This document shows positions 1-8,015 of a stretch of 25,010 nt of DNA, piece by piece. The stretch is from Candidatus Hydrogenedentota bacterium (GTDB taxonomy: Bacteria; Hydrogenedentota; Hydrogenedentia; Hydrogenedentales; SLHB01), in contig DAOLNV010000081.1 of NCBI GenBank assembly GCA_035416745.1, positions 1 through 25,010 on the forward strand, given 5' to 3'. Position 1 is the first letter of the stretch. Every line of letters begins with the position of its first letter. The notes beneath the pieces are model-generated. The model saw only the letters and a list, made by a program, of their open reading frames with translations, was not told the origin of the DNA and ran no database searches. The position numbers and the translations under genes were made by a program.

Positions 1-48
1 CCTCTTGACCCCCAGTCAAGCGCGCTAACCGGGCTGCGCCACGCCCCG
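1..48 (-). tRNA. tRNA-Pro(GGG), 3' part cut off by the window edge
   Basis: Read on the minus strand from 48 downwards, the sequence folds as the 5' two-thirds of a tRNA. It has a CGGGGCG acceptor strand, UG, a D-stem GCGC/GCGC around an AG..GGUUA loop, and an anticodon stem CUUGA/UCAAG closing the 7-nt loop CUGGGGG. U33 is at position 14 and the anticodon GGG at 13-11, which specifies proline (CCC/CCU codons). The variable region, T-arm and 3' acceptor strand lie outside the window. The 5' end is only 12 bp from the stop codon of the MerR-like gene on the same strand. Confidence 0.9.
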
Positions 49-60
49 ACCGAATTCGGG

Positions 61-405
61 CTATTCTTCTTCCAGGAGGTCGAGCATTGTGCGTATTTGT
101 TCTTCCATCTTGTCGAGAATGTCGATGGCTTCCTGGCGGGTTCGGGGACGTCCCTCGCCGCGGAGTTCCTCAGCCAGCCGTATGCGCGCGCCTTTGGTGG
201 TCATTTTTTCGTGCCACAACAGTTGTTTGATGCGCTGTACGACAGCGATATCCCCGGGTTTGTAGAACCGCCGGTTCGCTCGATCGCGTCCTGGTTTCAA
301 CTGTGGAAACCGGCCTTCCCACTGTCTGAGCACGTGGGCCGGAACGCCGGTCATGTCACTAACTTTGGCTATCCCGTAGCGCCGGTCTTCAAACTTGGAG
401 ATCAT
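61..405 (-). CDS. Small MerR-family transcriptional regulator
   Basis: This is a 114-residue protein from ATG at 405; an in-frame TTG at 411 would add two residues. Residues about 9-75 match the MerR winged helix-turn-helix pattern: RRYGIAKVSDMTGV, then LRQWEGRFPQLKP, R..NRRFY, an I..IKQLL helix and a TTKGARIRL helix. The C-terminal tail (about 85-114) is a charged helix ending LLEEE, probably a short dimerisation coiled coil. There is no cysteine or large effector domain, so metal or drug sensing of the classical MerR type is not indicated. It resembles the short stand-alone MerR/HspR-like regulators common in this kind of genome. Its targets are unknown. It lies immediately upstream of the tRNA-Pro gene on the same strand, so the two may share a transcript. 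The ribosome binding site is weak. Confidence 0.85.
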   Translation of the reverse strand: MISKFEDRRYGIAKVSDMTGVPAHVLRQWEGRFPQLKPGRDRANRRFYKPGDIAVVQRIKQLLWHEKMTTKGARIRLAEELRGEGRPRTRQEAIDILDKMEEQIRTMLDLLEEE

Positions 406-892
406 ACCCAATCCCGGTTTTGTATTGCAACTTCAGCATGACGACACTGATTGTGAAAGCGATCAAGACGCCTTCGGTCTTGCCTTGCAAGAAGCGGGGG
501 CAATTTTCTATTTGGCTCATGTTTTGATTGTCCATTATGACGCAGTGCCCGGCGCAAGGCAATCTGATCCCGGGGACAGGCCTTGTATAACCATGAGCAT
601 CTTGAGGACAGGGCCCCGCAAGGGATCCTCCTCAAGAGGTGGCTGCGCGTACAGCCCGCCGATCAGGCAAGAACCTGAATCCCCGCCACCGAAGGGAGCG
701 ACCGTCGTGGAGCATTACGGCGGAGAGGCCGGTCTCTGGCCCATTCATGAGCAAAGGACGCATGCGCGCTTACCGTCTGCGGCGGCTACGCGGGGCACTA
801 TCCGCGTGCTAGTGCCAATCGACGGAGAAAGGCGAAGAGCTGGGCCAATCGGTCTTGCCCTTGATGGCGAGGGTACACGCAGAAGCCGAAGC
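406..892. other. 487 bp non-coding gap
   Basis: This lies between the start of the MerR-like gene and the stop of the SSS symporter, both on the minus strand. The open frames crossing it have no recognisable domain and look like frame shadows or chance frames. Apart from the hairpin at 794-816 I see only weak short repeats (two GGACAGG copies near 554 and 606) and no convincing promoter or RNA gene. Confidence 0.6.
794..816 (-). terminator. Hairpin downstream of SSS symporter, possible terminator
   Basis: A perfect 7-bp inverted repeat, GGCACTA (794-800) and TAGTGCC (810-816), encloses a 9-nt loop about 77 bp past the symporter stop codon. No T-run follows on the minus strand, so intrinsic termination is uncertain. 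Confidence 0.3.
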
Positions 893-2470
893 CTACTGCT
901 CCATGGTCTTCCATTCCTCGCTCTGGGTCCAAACCGTGAGATTGGTCAGGTCGCGTTTGGTTTTGAAGATGAGGCTGCCCAGACAGTACCCCACCACAAA
1001 CATGAGGAGGTTGCCGACCAACCCGCCATAGTAGGTCTCGAAAGGCACAACGGCCTTGATCACCTTCAGCTCGACCAGGGCCAGCCACAGACTGAAACTC
1101 AGAGTACAAATGATTCCCACGGCCACTGCCCGGCCGTCACCGCGCTTGGTCAGGAACCCGAGGCAGTACAGGCCCAACAACCCGCCGCCAAGGATTGCTC
1201 CCAGCTTGGTGCCGGTGTCTTGCAGCGTCTTGTCCGTGGCCTTCAGAAGAAGGATGGCAAATCCCAGCATCAGAACGGAAGCAATCAGCGAGACGAGACG
1301 GGCGGCGTTCATGTAATGACGCTCCGATTTTTCCTTGGCGATGTGGCGCTTGTAGATGTCGACGATGCTCACAGCGGAGATAGCGTTGATGCTGGACGAC
1401 AGCGATGACATAGCCGCAGCCAAGACGCCCGCAATCACCAGGCCCGAAACACCCGCCGGCATCTTCTGCACGACAAAGTAGGGAACAATCGAATCGGCTC
1501 TGGCCGTGCCGTCAATCATGGCCGTGGCGGCAGGATCGGGATTCAACTTGAAGTAGACATATAGCGCGGTGCCCAGGAACATGAAGAATGCCCAGGTGGG
1601 CACGCTGCACAGGCAGCAAATCCAGATGGCCTGCGTGGCATGTTTCGGGTCTTTGGTGGCTACGTATTTCTGTATCACGTTCTGGTTGCTGCTGTATTCG
1701 GTGAGCCAGTTGGTCAATCCCACAAGCAGCATCATTACCACCGCCTTCTGAGTGAGACTGAATCCCAAGGGTGCGCGAACCAGTTCTCCTGTGGCCGTGT
1801 TCAAATCCCCCAGCATGAACTTGCCGTCGGCTTTAGCCACGGAAATAATCGTGCTTAATCCGCCATCCACATTCAAAATGACCGCCACGAGAATGGCGAA
1901 CCCCCCGAACCAGAGAAGGAACGACTGGAAGAAATCGGTCCAGATCACGGCCTCGATGCCGCCCGTGACCGTGTAGAACGAGGTGATAACGCCTCCGAGC
2001 AGGATGCTGTAATAGGCGTTAAGACCGGTCATTTCCTGGACCAGCATGGAGACAAGATAGAGGATCATGCCCAGCCGGGTCACTTGGCTGACGACGAACG
2101 CTGATGCTGCGTAGGCTCGTGTGCCGGAACCGAAGCGCACCTCCAGATACTCGAATGCGGACGTGATTTGGGCGCGCCGGTAGAAGGGCAGAAAGATCTT
2201 CGAGGCCAGGAAGATGCCCAGAGGAAGCATCAAACAGGGAAGGAAGCGGATGTAGGCGGTCTTGTAGGCATCGGCGGGGTAGGCCACAAACGTGATCGAG
2301 CTGATCGACGTAGCGAACATGGACAAGCCTATGAGCCAGCCGGGAAAAGAACGTCCACCAAGGAAGTAGTTTTCCGTGGTCTTGTTCTTGCGCGCGAAAT
2401 ACGGCCCTAACGCGGCCATTGAAACGAAATACAGCACCAGAACGACAATATCAATCCATGGCATTCGCAT
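893..2470 (-). CDS. Sodium:solute symporter (SSS family), probable sugar transporter
   Basis: This is a 525-residue polytopic inner-membrane protein with about 13 hydrophobic helices. Typical SSS features are an N-terminal helix with outward topology (DIVVLVLYFVSMAALG), then YFLGGRSFPGWLIGLSMFAT with the SISS stretch, and SSLSSSINAISAV in the later core, where SSS proteins bind Na+. The family couples Na+ entry to uptake of sugars, sialic acid, amino acids or vitamins; the substrate here cannot be read from sequence. I chose ATG at 2470 (residues MRMPWIDIV) because it sits just before the first helix with GGGGA upstream; a TTG at 2503 would extend it by 11 residues. It is divergent from the secreted GH36 enzyme, which suggests uptake of the released sugar. 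No specific binding-site residues can be assigned. Confidence 0.9.
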   Translation of the reverse strand: MRMPWIDIVVLVLYFVSMAALGPYFARKNKTTENYFLGGRSFPGWLIGLSMFATSISSITFVAYPADAYKTAYIRFLPCLMLPLGIFLASKIFLPFYRRAQITSAFEYLEVRFGSGTRAYAASAFVVSQVTRLGMILYLVSMLVQEMTGLNAYYSILLGGVITSFYTVTGGIEAVIWTDFFQSFLLWFGGFAILVAVILNVDGGLSTIISVAKADGKFMLGDLNTATGELVRAPLGFSLTQKAVVMMLLVGLTNWLTEYSSNQNVIQKYVATKDPKHATQAIWICCLCSVPTWAFFMFLGTALYVYFKLNPDPAATAMIDGTARADSIVPYFVVQKMPAGVSGLVIAGVLAAAMSSLSSSINAISAVSIVDIYKRHIAKEKSERHYMNAARLVSLIASVLMLGFAILLLKATDKTLQDTGTKLGAILGGGLLGLYCLGFLTKRGDGRAVAVGIICTLSFSLWLALVELKVIKAVVPFETYYGGLVGNLLMFVVGYCLGSLIFKTKRDLTNLTVWTQSEEWKTMEQ

Positions 2471-2716
2471 GAGAGTTCCCCAAGAGGTCTTTGCGTCCCT
2501 CAAGAAACGGAAGAACGCGGTTAAGAGTCATGCCAACTGTACAACAGACACTATGGTAACCGATACTCGCAGTGAACAGCAAACGGCCGGTGGCGGCTCT
2601 GCCGGCTTGCCGGCGAAGGTCTTCCGGCGTTCTTGTATGCCTTTGACGCATTGCCCTGGAGAAGTCTATGGTAAGCCTTCACGGCGGGTGCTAGATCTAT
2701 TGCCCGGAGTTTGACC
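2471..2716. promoter_or_regulatory. Divergent promoter region between SSS symporter and GH36
   Basis: This 246 bp gap separates two divergent genes. It contains a direct pair of the self-complementary hexamer GCCGGC (2601-2606, 2609-2614), which could be an operator or simply GC-rich noise. No clear minus-strand promoter was found. Confidence 0.45.
2643..2672 (+). promoter_or_regulatory. Candidate sigma70-type promoter for the GH36 unit
   Basis: TTGACG (2643-2648), an 18-bp spacer and TATGGT (2667-2672) would start transcription about 35-40 nt upstream of the GH36 ATG. The -35 matches 5/6 of the consensus and the -10 matches 4/6. Confidence 0.4.
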
Positions 2717-5227
2717 ATGCTTAAAACATTCCTATGCTTGATGCTCGTGATTTCCATTGCGCTGCCGGCAGTGGCCCTGGTATCCCCTCTTGAATCCGAT
2801 ATCGTCGATGGGTGGCTCAATGGCGCGGGTGTTTCGGGTAGCGTTGAAATAGAAAACGAGCCCGAGGCCGGTCTTGAGGTCGTGTCTGCAAGACAAGACT
2901 ATCGGGAGCCAACGCCTGACGTGAGCTGCCATACCCGCACCCCGCTGCGGATCGGCGGCGAGACGTTTGAGAAAGGCATCGGAGCACACGCCAACGGCGA
3001 GATTATCCTCTCTCTGGCCGGTGGGTTCTCGCGCTTTGTGGCGCAGGTGGGGATTGATAATAACGAAGATACGAAAGGTGAACGCGGTTCGGCCCGGTTC
3101 TTGGTGCGCGTTGATGACGAAGTTCGGTTCGAGTCACCCGTTTGTCGCGGGGGCGATGCTCCGGTCCTCGTCGAGGTGCCGCTCAATGGCGCGAAGCGGC
3201 TGGAACTCATTGTTAGAGACGCGGGAGATGGGTACACTTACGATCAGGCCGATTGGGCAATAGGCGCCTTGGAGCGGAAGGACGGCGAACGAGTATACAT
3301 TTCAGATGCGCTGGTGAGGTCTCGCGAAACGCCTTTTCGAGACGTGGTTACGTCTTTTTCCTATGACGGACAAGAATGCTGGACGCTTTTTGAGACATGG
3401 GAGCGTAAGGATGAGCCCGTTCAGGAGAATGACGGGAAACGGCTGTACGAGACAAGCTGGACCGAACCGGGGAGCGGATTTACGGCCACGTTGGCTGTTA
3501 CGCGATTCGTGGAGCCGGAGGCTATCGAGCTTCAATGGCGCTTCGCGAACAGGGGAACGGCCCCAAGCGGTCTGCTCACGGATGTGAAGAGCCTGGAAAT
3601 ACGCGCTTCCGGCAAGGAGAACGCCGCGACGCTCGTTTCCAGCAGCGGGGGAACAACGGGGAATCTGCAGTCCGCGCCGGGCTTCGAGATCGTGCGCACG
3701 GGCCTTGGAGAGCGTACGCTGACTGTCGCGGATGGGCGCTCGAGCAACGGCGATCTCCCCTTCTTCATGCTAAGCAGCCTGCAGGATAGCTGGGGCGTGG
3801 CGTGCGCACTCGGGTGGTCCGGGTCGTGGTGCGCCCGCGCAGGCTACGACAAAGCTGCCAGCATGGTCCGGCTGGACGCAGGGATGACGCCCCTCCGTTT
3901 CAGGCTGCCTGCAGGAGAAAGCCTCTCGCTTCCGGCGGCGCTCCTCATCCCCTTCCGCGGAGACGAGTCTGAAGGTTCCAACCGGATGCGTCGTGCCTTG
4001 CGCGAGCATTACCAGGGACGGCTCGGTGGCCGGCTCGTCGACCCCCCGGTGTCCTTCAGTTCATGGTTCGTTTTTGACAACAACGTGCATGCCGCGATGC
4101 TCAAAGAGCTGGCGAACGAGGCGGCCGGATTGGGTATCGAATACTTCTGCCTTGACGCCGGATGGTTCGAAGGCGATTTCCCCTATGGCGTGGGCAATTG
4201 GACTGTGAATCAGGAGAAGTTTCCCGAGGGTTTGCGGCCGGTTTCGGATCATGTCCACGCATTGGGCATGAAGTTCGGCCTCTGGTTCGAACCGGAGCGG
4301 GTCGCCGCCGGCACACGGTGGGCACGCGAATGCCCGCAACTCCTCTGCGGAAATGTGTCGCCTGAAGCAGCCTCCAACGCGTCGCGGGACAGACCCTATC
4401 TCCTGGATCTGGCCAAACCCGAGGCCCGGCGACTCGTACTCGAGATGATGGACCCAATCATCCGCGAGGCTGGCGTCGATTGGATCCGCTATGATTTCAA
4501 CATCTCCCCGGGGCCGGTATGGGAAGCCATCGAAGGCCCGGAGGAGCAAGGGCTGCGCCAGGCCCTATATATAAATGGCCTGTATGCATTGTTGGACGAA
4601 TTGATGAGCAGGCATCCAAATCTTCTCATCGAACAATGCGCCAGCGGCGGCCGCCGAATTGACCTGGAAACCGTCCGGCGCGGTCACACGTTCTGGAAAA
4701 GCGACGACACCCTTGACCAGCCACTGATGCGTTTTCATCAGACTGGCGGCAACTATTTCCTGCTCGGAGGACACCTCAACACCAATTATTGCGAACTTCG
4801 GTCCGGCGACGAGATGTTGGCGCTTTTCGGGGGTCTACTGGGGTTCGGACTGGACTTTCGTGTTCTTGACGACGCCCAGAAAGCGACCATCCGGCGGACG
4901 GTGGCTGCATACAAAGAAGTGCGGGGATTCCTGAACCGCGATTACTACCCCCTTTTCCCCCAGACCCGGGCGGGCAACGACTGGATCGGCTGGGAATTCG
5001 TTGACCCGCAGTCCCAGGGAGGGTACTTCGCGGTGTTTCGTCCAGAGCATTCGCCGTACGGGCTTGCGGATGTCCGCCTGAAGGGTTTGCGGGTTGAGAC
5101 CCGCTTTCGCATGTGGGATGTTATGAGCGGACAAGAACGGGAGGCCGGTGGGGCCGAACTATCGCAAGGGATCGGAATAGCCTTGGCACCCGGGAAGGCG
5201 CAGGTCTGGCAGTTCTCGGCGAAATGA
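2717..5227 (+). CDS. Secreted NPCBM-GH36 alpha-galactosidase-like glycosidase
   Basis: The start is ATG 2717, with GGAG at 2706-2709; the in-frame TTG at 2711 is too close to that site. The product is 836 residues. Residues 1 to about 22 form a signal peptide. Residues about 25-195 form an NPCBM-type carbohydrate-binding domain (GIGAHANGEI, FVAQVGID, VEVPL motifs). A GH36-type beta-sandwich and TIM barrel follow. In the barrel, FSSWF, DAGWF, KFGLWFEPE and the strand IRYDFN place the predicted nucleophile at Asp593; KSDDTLD gives the acid/base at Asp663. Both match the family pattern (KWDMN and SDNTD in characterised enzymes). GH36 enzymes hydrolyse terminal alpha-galactosides or alpha-N-acetylgalactosaminides with retention; the exact sugar is not determined. 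The Arg-Tyr replacement just before the nucleophile (usually Lys-Trp) marks it as a divergent subgroup. It is followed by a dehydrogenase gene on the same strand. Confidence 0.9.
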   Translation: MLKTFLCLMLVISIALPAVALVSPLESDIVDGWLNGAGVSGSVEIENEPEAGLEVVSARQDYREPTPDVSCHTRTPLRIGGETFEKGIGAHANGEIILSLAGGFSRFVAQVGIDNNEDTKGERGSARFLVRVDDEVRFESPVCRGGDAPVLVEVPLNGAKRLELIVRDAGDGYTYDQADWAIGALERKDGERVYISDALVRSRETPFRDVVTSFSYDGQECWTLFETWERKDEPVQENDGKRLYETSWTEPGSGFTATLAVTRFVEPEAIELQWRFANRGTAPSGLLTDVKSLEIRASGKENAATLVSSSGGTTGNLQSAPGFEIVRTGLGERTLTVADGRSSNGDLPFFMLSSLQDSWGVACALGWSGSWCARAGYDKAASMVRLDAGMTPLRFRLPAGESLSLPAALLIPFRGDESEGSNRMRRALREHYQGRLGGRLVDPPVSFSSWFVFDNNVHAAMLKELANEAAGLGIEYFCLDAGWFEGDFPYGVGNWTVNQEKFPEGLRPVSDHVHALGMKFGLWFEPERVAAGTRWARECPQLLCGNVSPEAASNASRDRPYLLDLAKPEARRLVLEMMDPIIREAGVDWIRYDFNISPGPVWEAIEGPEEQGLRQALYINGLYALLDELMSRHPNLLIEQCASGGRRIDLETVRRGHTFWKSDDTLDQPLMRFHQTGGNYFLLGGHLNTNYCELRSGDEMLALFGGLLGFGLDFRVLDDAQKATIRRTVAAYKEVRGFLNRDYYPLFPQTRAGNDWIGWEFVDPQSQGGYFAVFRPEHSPYGLADVRLKGLRVETRFRMWDVMSGQEREAGGAELSQGIGIALAPGKAQVWQFSAK

Positions 5228-5309
5228 CGGCCGGCGGCTTGAATCTTTGAAGCCACGCGCTTATAAACTCGGAGACAGACAAACGGTGCACAACCGGGGA
5301 GGCAGTATC

Positions 5310-6551
5310 ATGGAAAATCTGAGACTGGGATTTATTGGGGCGGGGTTTATCGCGCGTTTTCAGGCGGAAGCCCTTCGAAACGTTCGCGGGGCCCAGCTTG
5401 CCGGCGTACATGCGATCAAAGGCGCCGAGGAACTTTCCGCCTTGGCAAAACGGACCGGCATCGGCGAGTGCAAGGTCTACCCCAGTGTTGCGGAACTGTG
5501 TAAGAACGTGGACGCAGTAGCGCTGTTCGCGCCCAACTACGTGCGCGTCGAGCTGATGGAACAAGTCGCCGAAGCGGTCAAAGCGGGCGCGCAACTCAAG
5601 GGGATTATCTGTGAGAAACCCCTGGGACGCACGGTGTCGGAAGCGAAGCGGCTGGTCGATCTCGTCAGGGAGACCGGTCTTCCCAACGCCTATTTCGAGA
5701 ATCAGTTACACATGAAGTGCATCCAGAAGGCTTTGAAACAACTGGAGCCGCAGCGTCAGTCCATGGGTGAATTGACCCTGGCCCGGTGCGCGGAGGAACA
5801 CAGCGGCCCCCACGAGGGCTGGTTTTGGGATCCCACACGCCAGGGCGGCGGCGTGCTTTCCGACATGGGCTGCCACAGCATCGCAGTTGCCTGGTATATC
5901 CTCACCCCGGTCGGCAAACCTCTTACGTTCATGGAACCGATTTCGGTGACGGCCGATGTGGCGCTCCTCAAGTGGGGCCAGGAGAAGTACCGCAAGCAGC
6001 TGCTCGCCCGCATGGGAGTCGATTATGCCAAGGTTCCCGCCGAGGACTTCGCGACGGGCACCATTACCTTCCGCAATCCCGAAACCGGCCAACTGGTCAG
6101 AGGGCAGTTCACCAACTCGTGGATGTACGACAAACAGGGGCTTCGTTTACTCATGGACGCCCTCGGACCCGGCTATACCTTTGAGGTGAATTCGTTGCGG
6201 TCTCCTCTCGAGGTGTTCATCGGCGACGAGGCGGCGGATGCGGTTGCCGACGCCGAGAGCGCGCTTGAAAAGGCGACCGCATCGCGCGGATTGCTTACCG
6301 TCCAGCCGAATGAGGCCGATCTCTACGGTTACGTGGCCGAGTTGGAGGACGCTGTCACGGCCTTTACGCAAGGCCGGCAGCCGCTGGCGACCTGGGAATA
6401 CGGCCTCGAGATAACGAAACTGTGCCAGGCGGCGTACTTGGCTGCCGAACGCAGGGAGACTCTGGATCTCACCGATGGAAACATGCAGGCAAAACTTGAG
6501 GGCTACACCTCGCTCATCGCCCAGGGAAAGGGCGGGGAGATACTCCTGTAG
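5310..6551 (+). CDS. Gfo/Idh/MocA-family NAD(P)-dependent dehydrogenase
   Basis: This is a 413-residue cytoplasmic protein from ATG 5310, with a strong GGGGAGG at 5296-5302. The N-terminal Rossmann fold carries GFIGAGFIA (about residues 7-15) for dinucleotide binding and CEKPLG with Glu102-Lys103-Pro104, the conserved catalytic-lysine motif of the family. The C-terminal substrate domain includes GGGVLSDMGCHSIAVAW, whose His corresponds to the usual active-site histidine region. Family members oxidise or reduce sugars, inositols and sugar acids, and some take part in oxidation-based glycoside cleavage. It lies 82 bp behind the GH36 gene and ahead of a strong hairpin, so the two probably form one transcript, and it may process the sugar released by GH36. 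The length is a little above the usual 330-390 because of an insertion around residues 215-260. Confidence 0.9.
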   Translation: MENLRLGFIGAGFIARFQAEALRNVRGAQLAGVHAIKGAEELSALAKRTGIGECKVYPSVAELCKNVDAVALFAPNYVRVELMEQVAEAVKAGAQLKGIICEKPLGRTVSEAKRLVDLVRETGLPNAYFENQLHMKCIQKALKQLEPQRQSMGELTLARCAEEHSGPHEGWFWDPTRQGGGVLSDMGCHSIAVAWYILTPVGKPLTFMEPISVTADVALLKWGQEKYRKQLLARMGVDYAKVPAEDFATGTITFRNPETGQLVRGQFTNSWMYDKQGLRLLMDALGPGYTFEVNSLRSPLEVFIGDEAADAVADAESALEKATASRGLLTVQPNEADLYGYVAELEDAVTAFTQGRQPLATWEYGLEITKLCQAAYLAAERRETLDLTDGNMQAKLEGYTSLIAQGKGGEILL

Positions 6552-6610
6552 GCATTAACCGGCTCCCGCCCGTGAAAGCACGGTAGAAATTGGGGCCCTT
6601 CGGTCGTAAG

Positions 6611-6639
6611 AGTGGCGCGGTCAGTGAAACCGCGCCACT
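6611..6639 (+). terminator. Strong hairpin terminator after the GH36-dehydrogenase unit
   Basis: A perfect 11-bp inverted repeat, AGTGGCGCGGT (6611-6621) and ACCGCGCCACT (6629-6639), has a 7-nt loop 59 bp after the dehydrogenase stop. Only a mixed CTTTGCGTCTT tract follows, so it may be an imperfect intrinsic terminator. Confidence 0.65.
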
Positions 6640-6726
6640 GCTTTGCGTCTTGCAGGCTATTGCAACGGCTCCCCCTCCCACTCTAAAAACACGGCAGATT
6701 TGCTTCCTCGGGTACATTCTGGGATA

Positions 6727-7569
6727 ATGTCTCTATGTATAGATAGTTATTTGTGTGAGAAATTCGCGGTGCTCAACAACTACCTGACTCGAAAAGAACA
6801 ACTGATCCTGCTGTTTGTTGCTGCGTCCGCAGTCATCGGCGGCATCGTACTATACGTGTACCAAGACGAGCCGGACCCCGAAACGTCCAATACCTCTCCG
6901 GCAACCGACACGCCCTTGCCGCGCGGTCCCACACCGGAGCGGGCGTCTCAGCCCGAACCTGAAATAGTGCTGCCTGCCTTGGCTCATTCCGTTCCTGCAG
7001 TCACGCAAGAACGTGTCCCGATCCGGGTTGCGGTCCGCGGGGCGGTGTATGCCCCTGATCTGTATTCGTTTGAGCCGGATGAAGATCCCCGGGTGCAGGA
7101 CTTGCTGGATGCTGCAGGCGGGCTCGAGGACTACGCGGATGCATCGGACATCAACCTGGCGGCCCGCCTGATTGACGGCACCACGCTCACCGTCCCTGGA
7201 CAGCCCAGCCAGGGCGAGGCAACCGGAATAATCCGCGCTAGCCGCGAGGCCGCTCCTCCCCCACTCAATCCGCCACAGTACACGGTTTCCGGGTGGCGCC
7301 CCGAAGCAGCACCGTCCAGGCCTTTCTTGAGTGACGCCGCCCCAGGAGCAGCCTCGGCTCCCGTCACCTTCTCCGACGGCCTGCTCGATTTGAACACGGC
7401 TACCCAGGCGGAACTCGAGAAGCTGCCGGGCATCGGGCCCGTGTTCGCCTCCCGCATTATTGAATACCGCACGCGCACCCCGTTCCGAACCGTCGAAGAA
7501 CTCATGAACATCAAGGGCATCGCCGAAAAACGCCTCGCCGATGTCCGCCACCTCGTCACGGTGAGGTGA
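6727..7569 (+). CDS. ComEA-like membrane-anchored SLBB plus helix-hairpin-helix protein
   Basis: From ATG 6727 (GGGAT directly upstream) the protein has 280 residues; GTG 6769 is an alternative start. Residues about 26-45 form one transmembrane helix. Residues about 50-95 are a Pro/Thr-rich linker. Residues about 99-157 (IRVAVRGAVYAPDLY ... VQDLLDAAGG ... LAARLIDGTTLTVP) match an SLBB domain. Residues 219-280 (LLDLNTATQAELEKLPGIGP ... TPFRTVEELMNIKGI) are a double helix-hairpin-helix of the ComEA type. This layout is that of the ComEA DNA-uptake receptor, which holds double-stranded DNA outside the inner membrane. No other competence gene is present in the window, so a role in DNA uptake is inference from domain order. 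The extra Pro-rich stretch (about 160-218) between SLBB and HhH is longer than in Bacillus ComEA. Confidence 0.8.
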   Translation: MSLCIDSYLCEKFAVLNNYLTRKEQLILLFVAASAVIGGIVLYVYQDEPDPETSNTSPATDTPLPRGPTPERASQPEPEIVLPALAHSVPAVTQERVPIRVAVRGAVYAPDLYSFEPDEDPRVQDLLDAAGGLEDYADASDINLAARLIDGTTLTVPGQPSQGEATGIIRASREAAPPPLNPPQYTVSGWRPEAAPSRPFLSDAAPGAASAPVTFSDGLLDLNTATQAELEKLPGIGPVFASRIIEYRTRTPFRTVEELMNIKGIAEKRLADVRHLVTVR

Positions 7570-7634
7570 GGGTCCCTGACTGAATTGCGCAAAAGGGACT
7601 GGCCGGACTTCTCCTCTTTCCCTATTGAATGGTC

Positions 7635-8015
7635 CTAACGCAACGTGAGAGCGATAGCGCCTGCAAATCCGCCAAGAACGACAAGCAGAAGAAGAAAGAA
7701 AACAACGGTCATTTCAAACGCTTTGAGAAGAGACGTCCGAAAAACGGCCAGTGTTGCCAGAAGCGTGATGATAAAAGCACTTATGGAGCAGTCTATCAGG
7801 ACAATTATCGGGGGAGAGTTTACCGACAGCAGAAGCGCGATTATACTAGAGGGAACTAAACTGAGCACTACAATCACTAGCGCCCCGCCATAAGACCGGC
7901 TCTCAATGTCTAATATGCCGGCCGCCCAGCGCAGGAATAGGGCTACAATGAACAGCCCAGCGATTGCGGCGATGCCCCCGGCGAAAAGCAATCCCCTCAG
8001 GTCTCCCGGATGCAT
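7635..8015 (-). CDS. Small four-helix membrane protein of unknown function
   Basis: This is a 126-residue protein from ATG 8015 with a purine-rich AGGAAGGGG just upstream on the minus strand. Longer in-frame starts would add a non-hydrophobic, Arg-rich stretch lacking a ribosome site. It contains four hydrophobic segments at about residues 8-30, 41-62, 66-88 and 96-120, with short charged turns, and ends ALTLR. I recognise no family. It could be an inner-membrane accessory or stress protein. It converges on the ComEA-like gene (65 bp between stops) and has no operon partner. The strong hydrophobic periodicity and ribosome site argue that it is a real gene. Confidence 0.65.
   Translation of the reverse strand: MHPGDLRGLLFAGGIAAIAGLFIVALFLRWAAGILDIESRSYGGALVIVVLSLVPSSIIALLLSVNSPPIIVLIDCSISAFIITLLATLAVFRTSLLKAFEMTVVFFLLLLVVLGGFAGAIALTLR

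Noticed and set aside
403..436. TTGCAA and TATGAT spaced like a promoter at the MerR-like start
   Set aside because: The -10 box would overlap the start codon at 405, and no later start preserves the DNA-binding domain, so it is most likely a coincidence.
395..1408. Long plus-strand open frame of 337 codons
   Set aside because: It runs antisense to the SSS symporter for most of its length, shows no domain, and is explained as a shadow of that gene in GC-rich DNA.
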